Assembly (NCBI RefSeq): GCF_015476235.1
Contig: NZ_CP064338.1
Location: 868,001-932,000, forward strand
Direction: 5' to 3'
DNA from: Caldimonas thermodepolymerans
GTDB lineage: Bacteria; Pseudomonadota; Gammaproteobacteria; Burkholderiales; Burkholderiaceae_C
DNA: 64,000 nt
Shown here: in pieces, positions 35,855 to 46,134 of the stretch
How the letters are laid out: every line of letters begins with the position of its first letter
Position numbering within the stretch: position 1 is the first letter of the stretch
Program-made: the position numbers and the translations under genes
Notes under the pieces: model-generated
The model's input: only the letters and a program-made list of their open reading frames with translations
What the model was told of the DNA's origin: nothing
Databases searched by the model: none

Positions 35855-37066
35855 TCAGTCCGCGCGGGCGGCGCGCCAGGCCTGCCCGCCGAACCACAGC
35901 GCGCTGCCCAGCACGGCCGAGGCCAGCATCGCCAGCACCATGGGCCAGGTCGTGCCGTTCTGGGCCGCGGCCACCGCGCTGCTGACCGCGAACGCACAGC
36001 CGAACTGCAGGATGCCCACCAGCGCCGAGGCGGTGCCGGGGTAGGCGCCCGAGGCGGCCATCGCGATCGCTGCCGAGTTGCCGGCCACCAGGCCCAGCGT
36101 GGCGATCACGAACCACAGCGGCAGCATCAGCACCAGCGGATGCGGGGTCTGCGCCACCGCCAACAGCGCGACGGCGGCGGCGAGGTTCACGCCCAGCGCC
36201 AGGCCGAGCAGGCGGGCCACGCCGAAGCGGCGCAGCGCGATGCCGTTGAGCTGGGCCCCCGCGACCAGCCCGAGCGCGGTGCCGCCGAACACCCAGCCGT
36301 ACTGCTGCTCGGACAGGCCGAAGTGCCCCATGAAGACGAACGGCGATCCGGTGATGAAGGCGAACATCGACGCCCCGGCGATGCCGCCGGCCAACGCCGG
36401 CACCATGAAGCGCGGCGAGCGCAGCAGCGTGGCGTAGCCCGCCAGGATCGAGGCTCCGTCCAGCGGCCTGCGGCGCTCGCGCGGCAGGGTCTCGGGCACC
36501 CACAGCGCCACCAGGATCGCGCACAGCGCCGCGAACGCCAGCAACAGCACGAAGATCGCGCGCCAGTCGGACACCGCGAGGATCCAGCCCCCCAGCAATG
36601 GCGCGACGATGGGCGCCAGGGTCACCAGCGTCAGCAGCAGCGACAGCACGCGGGCGCTGTCGCGCGGCCCGTACAGGTCGTGCACCACCGCGCGACCGAT
36701 GATCATGCCGGCGCAGCCGCCGATGGCCTGCACGAAGCGCAGCCCGGTGAACAGCGCGATGTCGCGCGTCAGCAGGCAGCCGAGCGTGGCCAGGGCGAAC
36801 AGCAGCACCCCGGCCAGCATCGGGCCCTTGCGGCCGTAGCGGTCGATCACCGGCCCGTACAGCGCCTGCCCGCACGCCAGCCCCAGGAAGAAGGTCGACA
36901 GCGTCGCCTCGATGTGCCCGTGGTCGGTCCGGTAGGCTGCGGCCAGCTGCGCGAAGGCGGGCAGGTACATGTCCGTCGAGAACGGCGCGAAGGCCGTCAG
37001 CATCGCCAGCACGAGGATCAGCCGGCCGGCGCCGGCCTGGGGGATAGCGGTGGTGGGGTGGGTCAT
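35855..37066 (-). CDS. Bcr/CflA-family MFS efflux transporter
   Basis: This 403-residue inner-membrane protein has twelve predicted helices and the MFS loop motif GPVIDRYGRKGPML between helices 2 and 3. The opening LAMLTAFAPFSTDMYLPAFAQLA is characteristic of the DHA1 Bcr/CflA drug-proton antiporters. It would export small toxic compounds. The gene converges on the LysR regulator and is not obviously part of the catabolic cluster. The 138-base leader region between it and ychF is very GC-rich and includes a 16-base palindrome at 37181-37196. Confidence 0.92.
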   Translation of the reverse strand: MTHPTTAIPQAGAGRLILVLAMLTAFAPFSTDMYLPAFAQLAAAYRTDHGHIEATLSTFFLGLACGQALYGPVIDRYGRKGPMLAGVLLFALATLGCLLTRDIALFTGLRFVQAIGGCAGMIIGRAVVHDLYGPRDSARVLSLLLTLVTLAPIVAPLLGGWILAVSDWRAIFVLLLAFAALCAILVALWVPETLPRERRRPLDGASILAGYATLLRSPRFMVPALAGGIAGASMFAFITGSPFVFMGHFGLSEQQYGWVFGGTALGLVAGAQLNGIALRRFGVARLLGLALGVNLAAAVALLAVAQTPHPLVLMLPLWFVIATLGLVAGNSAAIAMAASGAYPGTASALVGILQFGCAFAVSSAVAAAQNGTTWPMVLAMLASAVLGSALWFGGQAWRAARAD

Positions 37067-37180
37067 CGGGCAGGGAAAGGCAGCGGCTGCCGTCGGCAGC
37101 GGCGCCCGTGGGGAGGGCGGCCGGCGCAGGGGCCGGCCGGGGCCGCACTGCCGGCACGTGGGCCAGCGTGCGGCGCGACG

Positions 37181-37196
37181 GGGACCCGCGGGTCCC
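37181..37196. repeat. 16-bp perfect palindrome after ychF
   Basis: GGGACCCGCGGGTCCC is a perfect palindrome eight bases downstream of the ychF stop. It could fold as a terminator-like hairpin for ychF but lacks a T-run. A second odd palindrome GCTGCCGTCGGCAGC lies about 95 bases further along at 37086-37100. Confidence 0.4.
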
Positions 37197-37204
37197 GCGG
37201 GCGG

Positions 37205-38299
<1,095 letters not shown>

Positions 38300-38581
38300 G
38301 AAATGTCCTTTGGAATCAACCCCCCCTCTGCACCATGGGTGCCCGGTGCGGGCGTGATCGAGGGGCCCGACCCGCGCGCCTGGTGCGAGGTCTCGGGGGG
38401 GACACCGGCGCATGGCGCAGGAACGCCCGGGACACCGGTGCCTGGTCCTCGTTTTGCCTGGGGAAAACTGCTGCCGATTGTACTGGTCGGTGAATCCGGT
38501 CGCGCCGGCGGCGCCGACGCAGTGCCCGGCGGGCGAGGCCCGCTGCCGTGACCGGAAGATCGGGCCGTCCGGCTGCCGCGT

Positions 38582-40003
38582 TCAGCCCCACCGGAGCGTG
38601 CCCCACGCCGTGAGCACGAGGATGCAGACCAGGTTCAGGGCGATGCCGGCGCGCAGCATGCTGCGCTGGGGCACCATCCCGGTGCCGAACACCATGGCGT
38701 TCGGCGGCGTGGCCACCGGCAGGGCAAAACCGAACGAGGCGGCCAGGGCCACCACCACGACCAGTGCCTCGGGCGGCAGCCCGATCTGCGCGGCCACCGC
38801 GGCAAAGATGGGCACCATCAGGGCGGCTGCCGCGGTGTTGCTGGCGAACTCGGTCAACGCCACCATGAAGGCGGCGACCGCCAGCAGGACCAGCGTGGGG
38901 TGGGCGCCCTGCAGGGCGTCGGCGGTGGCGCGGCCCAGGGCCAGGGAGGCACCGGACACGTCCAGCACCCGGCTCAGGGCCAGCCCGCCCCCGAACAGCA
39001 GGAGGACGCCCCAGTCGGTGTGCCGGACGACGTCTTGCCAGCTCGCCAGCCGCAAGGCCACCAGGGTCACGACCGCCGCCATGGCCACGAAGGTGTCGGG
39101 GCCCTCGATGCCCCAGGCCTTGAGCGGGGTGGCACCGAAGATCCAGCCCAGGACCGTCAGCCCGAACACCACCAGCGTCACCACCCTGCGCGGCGTCCAG
39201 GGCTGCGGCACCATCTCGGGCACGAAACGCCGGTGCAGCGTCGGCCGCAGCACGCACCACAGGGTCACGAACATCAGCGGCAGCAGGATGGCGGCCAAGG
39301 GCAGGCCGATGAGCAGCCAGCCGGCATAGTCGATGCCGGCGGCCCGCGCGGCGATCGCGTTGGGCGGGGTGGCCACCACGGTGCCGATGCCCGCGATGCT
39401 GGTGGAGTACGCCACGCCCAGGAGCACGAAGGCCTGTGTGCGGCGGTCGCAGGCCGGGCCCAGCGATCCGAGCATGCCCAGGGCCAGCGGCAGCATCACA
39501 GCGGCGGTCGCCGTGTTGCTGATGCCCTGGGACAGGAGGGCCGTCGCCAGGAACAGCAGCACCACCGCCCGCCCGAAGTGTCCGCCGGACAGCGAGAGCA
39601 GCCACGCGGCCATCTTGAGGTCGAGCTTCTGCGTCCGCAGTGCCGTGGCCAGGGCGAACCCACCGAGAAACAGGAACACGATCGGGTCCGCAAACGACGC
39701 CAGCGCCGACGTGGTGGTGACGCCGGGGATGCGCAACACCAGCGCGCCCAGCGGCACGAGCATCGCCGTGACGGCCAGGGGCAGGGCCTCGGTGAGCCAG
39801 AGCGTGCCGATGAAGACGAGCAGTGCCAGGCCTTTGCGGGCGGCTTCGTCGAACGGGGCCAGGGCGTGGACGAGGCAGGCCAGCGCCACTGCGCCGGCCA
39901 TGCTCACGCCGCGGCGCATGGCTCCTGGCGGCCGGTCCCGACCCGGTCCGGCGACCTCGGCCGTGCCTTCGGGGGCCTGCGATGTGGTGCCTCGGTCGTT
40001 CAT
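38582..40003 (-). CDS. DASS/SLC13-family anion transporter
   Basis: This 473-residue membrane protein has duplicated halves, each with a Ser-Asn-Thr motif of the divalent-anion:sodium symporter family: SNT at 162-164 (ISNTATAAVMLP) and at 388-390 (ASNTAAAALMVP). Each is followed by an ATPPNA stretch. These line the sodium and carboxylate sites. Members import succinate, malate, sulfate or related anions. The N-terminal 30 residues are hydrophilic. It stands alone between ychF and the MOSC gene; the 198-base gap upstream contains one small hairpin. The exact substrate cannot be given. Confidence 0.9.
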   Translation of the reverse strand: MNDRGTTSQAPEGTAEVAGPGRDRPPGAMRRGVSMAGAVALACLVHALAPFDEAARKGLALLVFIGTLWLTEALPLAVTAMLVPLGALVLRIPGVTTTSALASFADPIVFLFLGGFALATALRTQKLDLKMAAWLLSLSGGHFGRAVVLLFLATALLSQGISNTATAAVMLPLALGMLGSLGPACDRRTQAFVLLGVAYSTSIAGIGTVVATPPNAIAARAAGIDYAGWLLIGLPLAAILLPLMFVTLWCVLRPTLHRRFVPEMVPQPWTPRRVVTLVVFGLTVLGWIFGATPLKAWGIEGPDTFVAMAAVVTLVALRLASWQDVVRHTDWGVLLLFGGGLALSRVLDVSGASLALGRATADALQGAHPTLVLLAVAAFMVALTEFASNTAAAALMVPIFAAVAAQIGLPPEALVVVVALAASFGFALPVATPPNAMVFGTGMVPQRSMLRAGIALNLVCILVLTAWGTLRWG

Positions 40004-40054
40004 GTCAGCATCCCGTCAAACGGCCGGATTCGACCGGGGCCGGCATCCACCCGT

Positions 40055-40069
40055 GTGCCGCTGCGGCAC
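40055..40069. terminator. small hairpin between the MOSC gene and the anion transporter
   Basis: GTGCCG at 40055-40060 pairs with CGGCAC at 40064-40069 around a CTG loop; GGTTTTCC follows on the plus strand. It lies 133 bases beyond the MOSC stop (minus strand) and 52 bases before the transporter start. On the minus strand no T-run follows, so termination is only a possibility. Confidence 0.25.
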
Positions 40070-40201
40070 GGTTTTCCGGCCCCCGGCGGCAGTGCCGAAA
40101 CGGGTCGCGTGGCCGCAGGATGGGTGGCCCGGCCGCCACGAACGACCAAGGCCGCCCGGGGTGACCCCTCCCCTCATGCGCCGGGATCCGGACCGGCCGG
40201 C

Positions 40202-41065
40202 TCAGAACTTCAGCGTCGCCGAGCCGGTGGCGCCGCGCCGCAGCAGGTGCTCGATGCCGTCCAGGATGATCGCGTTCATCCCGAAGGTCAGCGCCCCGTC
40301 CAGCCGCGCATCGGCGCGGTAGGTCGCCAGCGTGTCCAGCGGCTCGGTGCCGGGCTCGCCGGTGGCCGGGTCGACGTTGGGGATGGGACAGCGCGGGCAG
40401 GGCTTGACCAGCTTCAGGTGCACGCGGCCCTGGTCGGTGTCGATCCACAGTTCGTCGAGGAAGTCCTCGGCGTGCGGGTCGAGCGGCGCGTCGAGGCCCG
40501 CGATCACCAGGTTGGGGCGGAAGCGCTCGATGCCGACCGGCGCGGCGCCGCGCGCGGCAAGCCGTTCGTTCAGCCCGTCCAGCGAGGACTGCGACAGCAC
40601 CAGCAGCGGGTAGCCGTCGCTGAACTGGTTCTCCGCCTCGAGGCCGCCGGTCCAGCGCGTGCTCGACAGCCGCTTCTGCTCGGGGTCGAAGCGCACCAGG
40701 CGCACCGGGCGGCCGAGGAAGTCGCTGAACCACTGGGACGCGAGCCGCCCCATGTCGTAGGCGCGCACGGTGTCGTTCCAGACCTGCACGGTGACCGGCT
40801 CCTCCACGGTGTCGTAGGCCACGTGCAGCGCCAGCATCCCGGGCGCGCGCAGCACCATGTCCTGGTGGCGCAGCTCGGGCCGGATCAGCGCCATGCGCGG
40901 CAGCTCGCGCTGGGTCAGGAAGCGGCCGTCGGGGTCGACCACCATCCAGGCCCGGTCGAACTCCAGGCCGGTCTCGACCAGCAGCGCTTCGTCCAGCGCC
41001 ACGCCGGCGCAGGACTTGACCGGGTAGACGTACAGGCCGCTCAGCAGGAAGTGGATGTCGCTCAC
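40202..41065 (-). CDS. MOSC domain-containing protein
   Basis: This 287-residue protein has an N-terminal MOSC_N beta-barrel (about 1-125, LLSGLYVYPVKSCAGV at the start) and a C-terminal MOSC domain (about 140-275) with the conserved cysteine in KPCPRCPIPNVDPATGE. Relatives bind the molybdenum cofactor or related sulfur carriers, as in YcbX and mARC, which reduce N-hydroxylated compounds. The start is GTG at 41065, preceded by GGAG eight bases upstream; the longer frame runs into the asmA-like gene. It lies 29 bases after that gene's stop and could be cotranscribed with it. Confidence 0.88.
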   Translation of the reverse strand: MSDIHFLLSGLYVYPVKSCAGVALDEALLVETGLEFDRAWMVVDPDGRFLTQRELPRMALIRPELRHQDMVLRAPGMLALHVAYDTVEEPVTVQVWNDTVRAYDMGRLASQWFSDFLGRPVRLVRFDPEQKRLSSTRWTGGLEAENQFSDGYPLLVLSQSSLDGLNERLAARGAAPVGIERFRPNLVIAGLDAPLDPHAEDFLDELWIDTDQGRVHLKLVKPCPRCPIPNVDPATGEPGTEPLDTLATYRADARLDGALTFGMNAIILDGIEHLLRRGATGSATLKF

Positions 41066-41094
41066 GTCGATGGCTCCGTCTGGCGCTCCAGGGC

Positions 41095-43524
41095 TCACTT
41101 CAGCAGCCCCTTCAGCTTGTCCTTCAGCAGGTCGCGCGGCTTGGCCGCAGGCGGCTCCTGCGTGGCCGAGGCGGCAGAGTCGGCCGGCTTGACGCCCAGT
41201 TCCTTCTTCAGCCGGTCCTCGAGGCGGTTCTTGAGGGTGTTCTCCGCCGCGCCGATCGCGACCGCCGACCATTGCACCTGCCAGTCGATCGCCTCCAGCG
41301 GGCCGGTCAGCCGCACCGGCACCGTCACGCCCTTGAGCGCGGCGAGGTCGGCGCCGCCCTGGCCCTTGGCGGTGGCCGTCACGGCGGCACGTGCGGTGTA
41401 GTCGATGCGGTTGCGGCCGATGTCGATCGCGCCGTCGCCGGTGACCCGAAGGAACGGGCTCTTGACGTCCAGGTCCTTGTTGCGCGCCACGCCGTCGGCG
41501 ATCTGCACGCTGGCGCTCATCTCGGAGAAGTCGGTCTTCTCGGTCTGGCGGGCCTGCTGCACCGCGTCCTTGCGCAGCGTCAGCGCCGCCTGCGCCTCGC
41601 GCAGCACGCGCGCCAGGTTGATGCCCTTGACCGCGCCGTCACGCAGCTGCACGGCCGCCTGGCCTTCCAGGCGCGACTTCATCTCGGCGACCGTCTTGCC
41701 GGCCGAGGCCAGGTCGAAGGTGACCCGGCCGCGGCCCTCCAGCAGGTCCTTGTCCGCGACGTCGCGCAGCGCCGCATGCACGTCGATGTCGGTGGCGGTG
41801 CCCTTGAGCATCACGCGCTGGGCACGTGCGTCGGCGAACGCGTTGGCCGCGATGCTGCCACCCCAGATCCGGCCGGACAGGGTGTTCACGCGCAGCATGC
41901 CGCCTTCCAGGGTGGCCTGCACCTGGGCGTCGTCGAGCTGGTAGGGCCGGTAGATCAGCGTCTTGGCCTTCAGCGCCAGCGAGCCCTGCAGCGCGCGCAG
42001 CGGCGCGAAGTCGATCGTGCCCTCGGTGCCGCCGGCGGCCGCGGGCTTGCCCGTGCCGGTGGACGAGGTGTCGGCCAGCACGGTGTTGAGGTCGAGCCGG
42101 TCGAATTCGCCCTGCGCCTGGACCGTGGGCACCGTGCCGGTGAAGGCGGCGTTGCCGCGGGTCGCGAAGGCGTTGTTGTTCAGGGCCCCGGACAGCTGCC
42201 ACTGCGCGGCCTGCGACGAGGCCTGGGCGCGGCCCTTGACGGCGATCTGCAGCGGCTTGAGCGAGGGGTCCTGCACCTGCGCCTGCAGGTCCAGCTGCTC
42301 CAGCACGACCGCCGTCTTCGCCGGCTGCAGCGACAGGTCGGCGCGCAGTGCGCCGGCGACCTTGCGTTCGCCGCTGCCGCTCAAGGTGGCCTCGAAGCCC
42401 GGCAGGCGCACCTCGTCGAAGTTGCCGCTCGGCGCGTCGGAACGGAAGTTGGCGGCCCAGCCTTGCGCGCCGCCCAGGGCGACGCGGCCCTGCAGCGCGC
42501 TGCCCTTGAGCGAGGCACCTTCGGCCTGCAGCTGCGGCCAGCTCAGGCGCGCCTCGATGGGCTGCTTGTTGTGCACCGCCTTGAGGTCCAGCGTCAGCTG
42601 CTCGACCGCCAGCGAGCGCCGCTCCGGTTCATAGGCGAAGCGCTGTACCGCCACGGTCGAGGGTTCCAGCTTCAGCGCGCCCAGCAGCGCGCTGCTGCTC
42701 AGGCGCAGGTTCTCGGCGTGCATCGCGCCCTGGCGGCTGTCGTAGGCCAGCTGGCCCTCGATGCGCGTGTCCAGCGCGTCCACGCCCAGCGCGTTGCCCT
42801 GGTAGCCGAGCTTCATGTCGCGCAGCGTGACCGAGCCGTCGGCCAGCGCGAGCAGCACCCGGGTCTCGCCGCGCAGGTCGCCGTGCAGCGAGGGCTGGGC
42901 GAAATCGAAGTTGGCGTCCAGCGTCACGGGGGCCTCCACGCCGTCGGCCAGGCGGCCGGTGGTGAGGCTGCGCAGGTGGATGTCGCCGAGCAGCCGGGCC
43001 TTGGCGTCCTGCACGGTCAGGCGCAGGTCGCGCAGCTCGACGCTGCGCACGTTGAACTGCGGGGCGGGCGAGGCGTCGTCCCGCTCGTCGGGCCGGTCCT
43101 GCCCGTCGTCGTCCGCGGCGAGCAGGTCGTCGATGTTGCTGCGGCCCTGGCCGTCGCGCGTGTAGCGCACGCGCAGTCCGCTGGCCTGCACGCGCTCGAC
43201 CACCAGCTGGCGGCGCAGCAGCGGCAGCACCTCGACCGCCAGCGCGGCTTCCTCCAGGCGCAGGAACTGCTCGTCGCTGCGGTGCTCGCTCAGCGAGACC
43301 TGGCGCAGGCTGACCTCCAGGCGCGGGAACACGCGCAGCGACACCGGGCCGTCGATCGCCAGCGTGCGCTGCTTGTGCTCCTGGACCCAGTCGATCAGCG
43401 CCCCCTTGTAGCGGTTGGCGTCGAAGGTGGCGACCAGGTAGGCGGCCACGGCCGCGAACAGGACGATGAGGGCAGCGATGGCGAGCGCGCCGTAACGGAT
43501 CCAGCGTCGGACGGAGTGGTTCAT
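41095..43524 (-). CDS. AsmA family protein
   Basis: This 809-residue protein has one N-terminal membrane anchor (about residues 10-32) and a long beta-rich periplasmic domain. The chorein-like N-terminal AsmA region contains DGPVSLRVFPRLEVSLRQVSL, and the C-terminal conserved AsmA block lies around residues 560-730. AsmA-like proteins are thought to move phospholipids or to help outer-membrane assembly. The ATG has no Shine-Dalgarno sequence; AATAGT and an overlapping CACAAT lie 6-9 bases upstream. It is divergent from the ubiH-like gene with 56 bases between starts. Confidence 0.9.
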   Translation of the reverse strand: MNHSVRRWIRYGALAIAALIVLFAAVAAYLVATFDANRYKGALIDWVQEHKQRTLAIDGPVSLRVFPRLEVSLRQVSLSEHRSDEQFLRLEEAALAVEVLPLLRRQLVVERVQASGLRVRYTRDGQGRSNIDDLLAADDDGQDRPDERDDASPAPQFNVRSVELRDLRLTVQDAKARLLGDIHLRSLTTGRLADGVEAPVTLDANFDFAQPSLHGDLRGETRVLLALADGSVTLRDMKLGYQGNALGVDALDTRIEGQLAYDSRQGAMHAENLRLSSSALLGALKLEPSTVAVQRFAYEPERRSLAVEQLTLDLKAVHNKQPIEARLSWPQLQAEGASLKGSALQGRVALGGAQGWAANFRSDAPSGNFDEVRLPGFEATLSGSGERKVAGALRADLSLQPAKTAVVLEQLDLQAQVQDPSLKPLQIAVKGRAQASSQAAQWQLSGALNNNAFATRGNAAFTGTVPTVQAQGEFDRLDLNTVLADTSSTGTGKPAAAGGTEGTIDFAPLRALQGSLALKAKTLIYRPYQLDDAQVQATLEGGMLRVNTLSGRIWGGSIAANAFADARAQRVMLKGTATDIDVHAALRDVADKDLLEGRGRVTFDLASAGKTVAEMKSRLEGQAAVQLRDGAVKGINLARVLREAQAALTLRKDAVQQARQTEKTDFSEMSASVQIADGVARNKDLDVKSPFLRVTGDGAIDIGRNRIDYTARAAVTATAKGQGGADLAALKGVTVPVRLTGPLEAIDWQVQWSAVAIGAAENTLKNRLEDRLKKELGVKPADSAASATQEPPAAKPRDLLKDKLKGLLK

Positions 43525-43530
43525 GGTCGG

Positions 43531-43573
43531 ACTATTGTGCCGGCTCCGTCGCGCCGATGCCGGCTTCTACAAT
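43531..43573. promoter_or_regulatory. divergent -10 boxes between asmA and the ubiH-like gene
   Basis: On the plus strand TACAAT (43568-43573) ends seven bases before the ubiH-like ATG. On the minus strand CACAAT (43539-43534), overlapping AATAGT (43536-43531), ends 6-9 bases before the asmA ATG. The whole intergenic stretch is only 56 bases, so both promoters must lie here. No good -35 boxes are seen. Confidence 0.45.
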
Positions 43574-43580
43574 GCGTTGC

Positions 43581-44702
43581 ATGGTTCGCTATGACGTCTA
43601 CATCCGGGGCAGCGGCATCGTCGGCAAGACCCTGGCCCTGGCGCTGGCGCGCGCCGGCCTGGGCGTGGCGCTGCAGCGCGCGCCCGGGCGTCCCGCCGGC
43701 CAGGACGTGCGTGCCTACGCGCTGAGTGCGCGTTCGGTGGCGCTGCTGCGCTCGGTCAAGGCCTGGGACGCCCTGCCGCCCGATGCGGCCACGCCGGTCT
43801 ACGACATGCACATCGAGGGCGACGCGCCCGGCCACCAGCTGCTGCCCGGCGTGCTGGAGTTCTCGGCCTGGGAGCAGCAGCTCGGCGAGCTGGCCTGGAT
43901 CGTCGACGCCCAGGCGCTGGAGGACGCGCTGGCGCAGCTGGTGCGCTTCCAGCCCCATGTCAGCGAGGTGGACGCCCCGATCGAGGCGGCGCTGACCGCG
44001 ATCTGCGAGGGCAAGGCCTCCGCGGCGCGCGAGGCGCTCGGCGTCGAATGGGTCCGCCATCCCTACGGCCACACGGCGATCGCCGCGCGGCTGGCCAGCG
44101 ACCGTCCCCACAACGGCGTGGCCCGGCAGTGGTTCCGCTCGCCGGACGTGCTGGCGCTGCTGCCGTTCGACCGGCCGGACGCAGGGCGCTCCTACGGGCT
44201 GGTGTGGTCGCTGCCCGAGGCGCGCGCGCAGGAGCTGATGGCGCTCGACGAGGCGGGCTTCATGCAGGCCCTGCAGGAGGCCACCGGCGATGCGGCCGGC
44301 GCCCTGGCGCTGCGCAGCGAGCGCGCGGCCTGGCCGCTGGCGATCGCCCGCGCCAGCCGCTGCAGCGGCGAGGGCTGGGTGTTGCTCGGCGATGCCGCCC
44401 ATGTGGTGCACCCGCTGGCCGGCCAGGGGCTGAACCTGGGGCTGGCCGACGTCGACGTGCTGGCGCGCGTGCTGCGCGAGCGCGAGCCGTGGCGGCCGGT
44501 CGGCGATGCCAAGCTGCTGCGCCGCTACGAGCGCACGCGTGCCGCGCCGACCTGGGCGATGGGGCAGCTGACCGACGGATTGCTGCATTTGTTCGCGGCT
44601 TCGGCCCCCGCGGTGCGGGAACTTCGCAACCGCGGCCTGGGTCTGGTGAACCATCTGAGCCCGGTGAAACGCTGGCTGACGCGCCGCGCGCTGGACTCCT
44701 GA
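43581..44702 (+). CDS. UbiH/UbiF/COQ6-family FAD-dependent monooxygenase
   Basis: This 373-residue flavoprotein belongs to the hydroxylases of ubiquinone biosynthesis. The FAD motif GSGIVG is at 10-15, and GDAAHVVHPLAGQGLNLGL starts at Gly270 with Asp271 contacting the flavin, which is highly typical of UbiH/F/I. It would hydroxylate the aromatic ring of a polyprenylated precursor at the membrane; which position cannot be told. I chose the ATG at 43581 because the family starts here; it lacks a Shine-Dalgarno sequence and sits seven bases after TACAAT. A DsbC-like gene follows after 18 bases. Confidence 0.9.
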   Translation: MVRYDVYIRGSGIVGKTLALALARAGLGVALQRAPGRPAGQDVRAYALSARSVALLRSVKAWDALPPDAATPVYDMHIEGDAPGHQLLPGVLEFSAWEQQLGELAWIVDAQALEDALAQLVRFQPHVSEVDAPIEAALTAICEGKASAAREALGVEWVRHPYGHTAIAARLASDRPHNGVARQWFRSPDVLALLPFDRPDAGRSYGLVWSLPEARAQELMALDEAGFMQALQEATGDAAGALALRSERAAWPLAIARASRCSGEGWVLLGDAAHVVHPLAGQGLNLGLADVDVLARVLREREPWRPVGDAKLLRRYERTRAAPTWAMGQLTDGLLHLFAASAPAVRELRNRGLGLVNHLSPVKRWLTRRALDS

Positions 44703-44720
44703 GCCTTGCAAGGACGAATC

Positions 44721-45443
44721 ATGAAACATCACAAGGTGGCCGCAGCGGCCGTGACCCTGGCCCTGGCGGCCGGCGCCTGGGCACAGGAAGCGGCGATCCG
44801 CAGGAACCTGGCCGACCGCATGCCCAACCTGCCGGCGATCGACGAGGTCAGCAAGACCCCGATCCCCGGCATCTACGAGGTGCGCATCGGCACCGAGCTG
44901 GCCTACACCGACGCCGAGGGCAACTACCTGATCACCGGCCAGATCATCGACCTGAAGGCGCGCCGCAACCTCACCGAGGAGCGCCAGGCGAAGTTCAAGC
45001 TCGCCCCGATCGATTTCGCCAGCCTGCCGCTGAAGGACGCCATCGTCTGGAAGAACGGCAACGGCAAGCGCAAGATCGCCGTCTTCGCCGACCCGAACTG
45101 CGGGTACTGCAAGCGCTTCGAGCAGGACCTGCAGGCGGTCAGGGACGTCACGGTCTACACCTTCCTGTACCCGATCCTGTCGCCCGACTCGACCGTCAAG
45201 TCGCAGGCGATCTGGTGTGCCAAGGACCGCACCCGCGCCTGGCGCGACTGGATGCTCAACGGCGTCGCCCCCGCGGCCGCGCCGGCCAACTGCGACACCC
45301 CGCTGGCGCGCAACACCGCCTTCGGCCGCAAGCACGGCATCAACGGCACGCCGGCCCTGATCTTCGAGGACGGCACCCGGGTGCCGGGCGCGCTCAACAC
45401 CGAGCAGATCGAGGCCCAGCTGGCCGAGGTCCGGGTGCGCTGA
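44721..45443 (+). CDS. dsbC: DsbC-like thiol:disulfide interchange protein
   Basis: This 240-residue periplasmic protein has a signal peptide (residues 1-19, ending GAWAQ), an N-terminal dimerisation domain (about 20-80) and a thioredoxin-fold domain with the active-site CGYC at 127-130. The cis-proline loop is NGTPALIF. DsbC isomerises wrong disulfides in exported proteins and is kept reduced by DsbD. I chose the ATG at 44721 for the signal peptide; AAGGA lies eight bases upstream. It is cotranscribed with the ubiH-like gene, and a strong bidirectional terminator follows. Confidence 0.92.
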   Translation: MKHHKVAAAAVTLALAAGAWAQEAAIRRNLADRMPNLPAIDEVSKTPIPGIYEVRIGTELAYTDAEGNYLITGQIIDLKARRNLTEERQAKFKLAPIDFASLPLKDAIVWKNGNGKRKIAVFADPNCGYCKRFEQDLQAVRDVTVYTFLYPILSPDSTVKSQAIWCAKDRTRAWRDWMLNGVAPAAAPANCDTPLARNTAFGRKHGINGTPALIFEDGTRVPGALNTEQIEAQLAEVRVR

Positions 45444-45461
45444 ACCACCCGGCGCCCAAAC

Positions 45462-45488
45462 AAAAAGCCGCGCATGGCGCGGCTTTTT
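45462..45488. terminator. bidirectional rho-independent terminator
   Basis: A 12-bp perfect stem (45462-45473 with 45477-45488) has a three-base loop, with an A-run on the left arm and a T-run on the right. It sits between the convergent dsbC-like and DUF4148 genes, 18 and 19 bases from their stops, and can serve both. Confidence 0.92.
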
Positions 45489-45507
45489 TCATCGGAGCAG
45501 GTGACGC

Positions 45508-45879
45508 TCAACGCACGATCGCGGTGTCCGGCTTGGTCGCCAGGCGGGTGGCCTGTTGCTTGGCGGCCAGCTGTTCGAACGCCACGACGTCGACGGCCTC
45601 GGCGTTGATCAGCGCGTATTCGCCGCTTTGCTGGGCCTGGCGCAGTTCGGCGACGACTTCGGCGCGGCTGCGGCTGCTGTTGACCGTGGGGATGTAACCG
45701 GCGGAGTACACCTTCAGTTCGCCGGCGGCCTTGGCGCGCTGGTACTCGGCGCGCACTTCGGCGCGGGTGGCCGTCGACTTGATGTCCAGGTCCGGGGTGG
45801 GCGTGGCTTCCTGGGCGGCAGCGCCGAAGGACACGAAGGCGGCGGCGGAAACGATGGCGGTGGCAAGAAGCTTGTTCAT
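45508..45879 (-). CDS. DUF4148-family secreted protein
   Basis: This 123-residue protein has a clear signal peptide (residues 1-22, FVSFGAAAQ) and a mature part with two repeated blocks of the type TRAEVRAEYQRAKAAGEL and SRAEVVAELRQAQQSGEY, as in the DUF4148 family found mostly in Burkholderiales. The function is unknown; the proteins are periplasmic and often numerous. The start at 45879 has AAGGA seven bases upstream. The 255 bases upstream to the DUF3429 gene hold its promoter; a TAATCT hexamer is present but I am not confident of it. Confidence 0.88.
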   Translation of the reverse strand: MNKLLATAIVSAAAFVSFGAAAQEATPTPDLDIKSTATRAEVRAEYQRAKAAGELKVYSAGYIPTVNSSRSRAEVVAELRQAQQSGEYALINAEAVDVVAFEQLAAKQQATRLATKPDTAIVR

Positions 45880-46134
45880 GGCAATTCCTTTCAGGGGTCC
45901 GTTGCGTTGATGACGTTCGGACTGCCCGAGCTGCCTGCCGCGGAGGAGGTCTTCCGCTGCGCTGACGAGTTCGTTCGTCCGATGTCGCAAGATTAGGGTT
46001 TCCACCAGTTCCTAAAAAGGCGATCTCGCTCAACGCACTGTTGCAGGGCCGGGAACAATCGAGGGGGGCCGGGCCCCGGCCGGTGCAGGGGCGACAATCG
46101 GCCTGTCGCCTGCCGTCTGCGCCCGCATTTGCCG

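Noticed and set aside
41066..41272. N-terminal extension of the MOSC protein into the asmA gene
   Set aside because: The extension overlaps asmA coding sequence; GTG 41065 has GGAG upstream and starts the MOSC_N domain.
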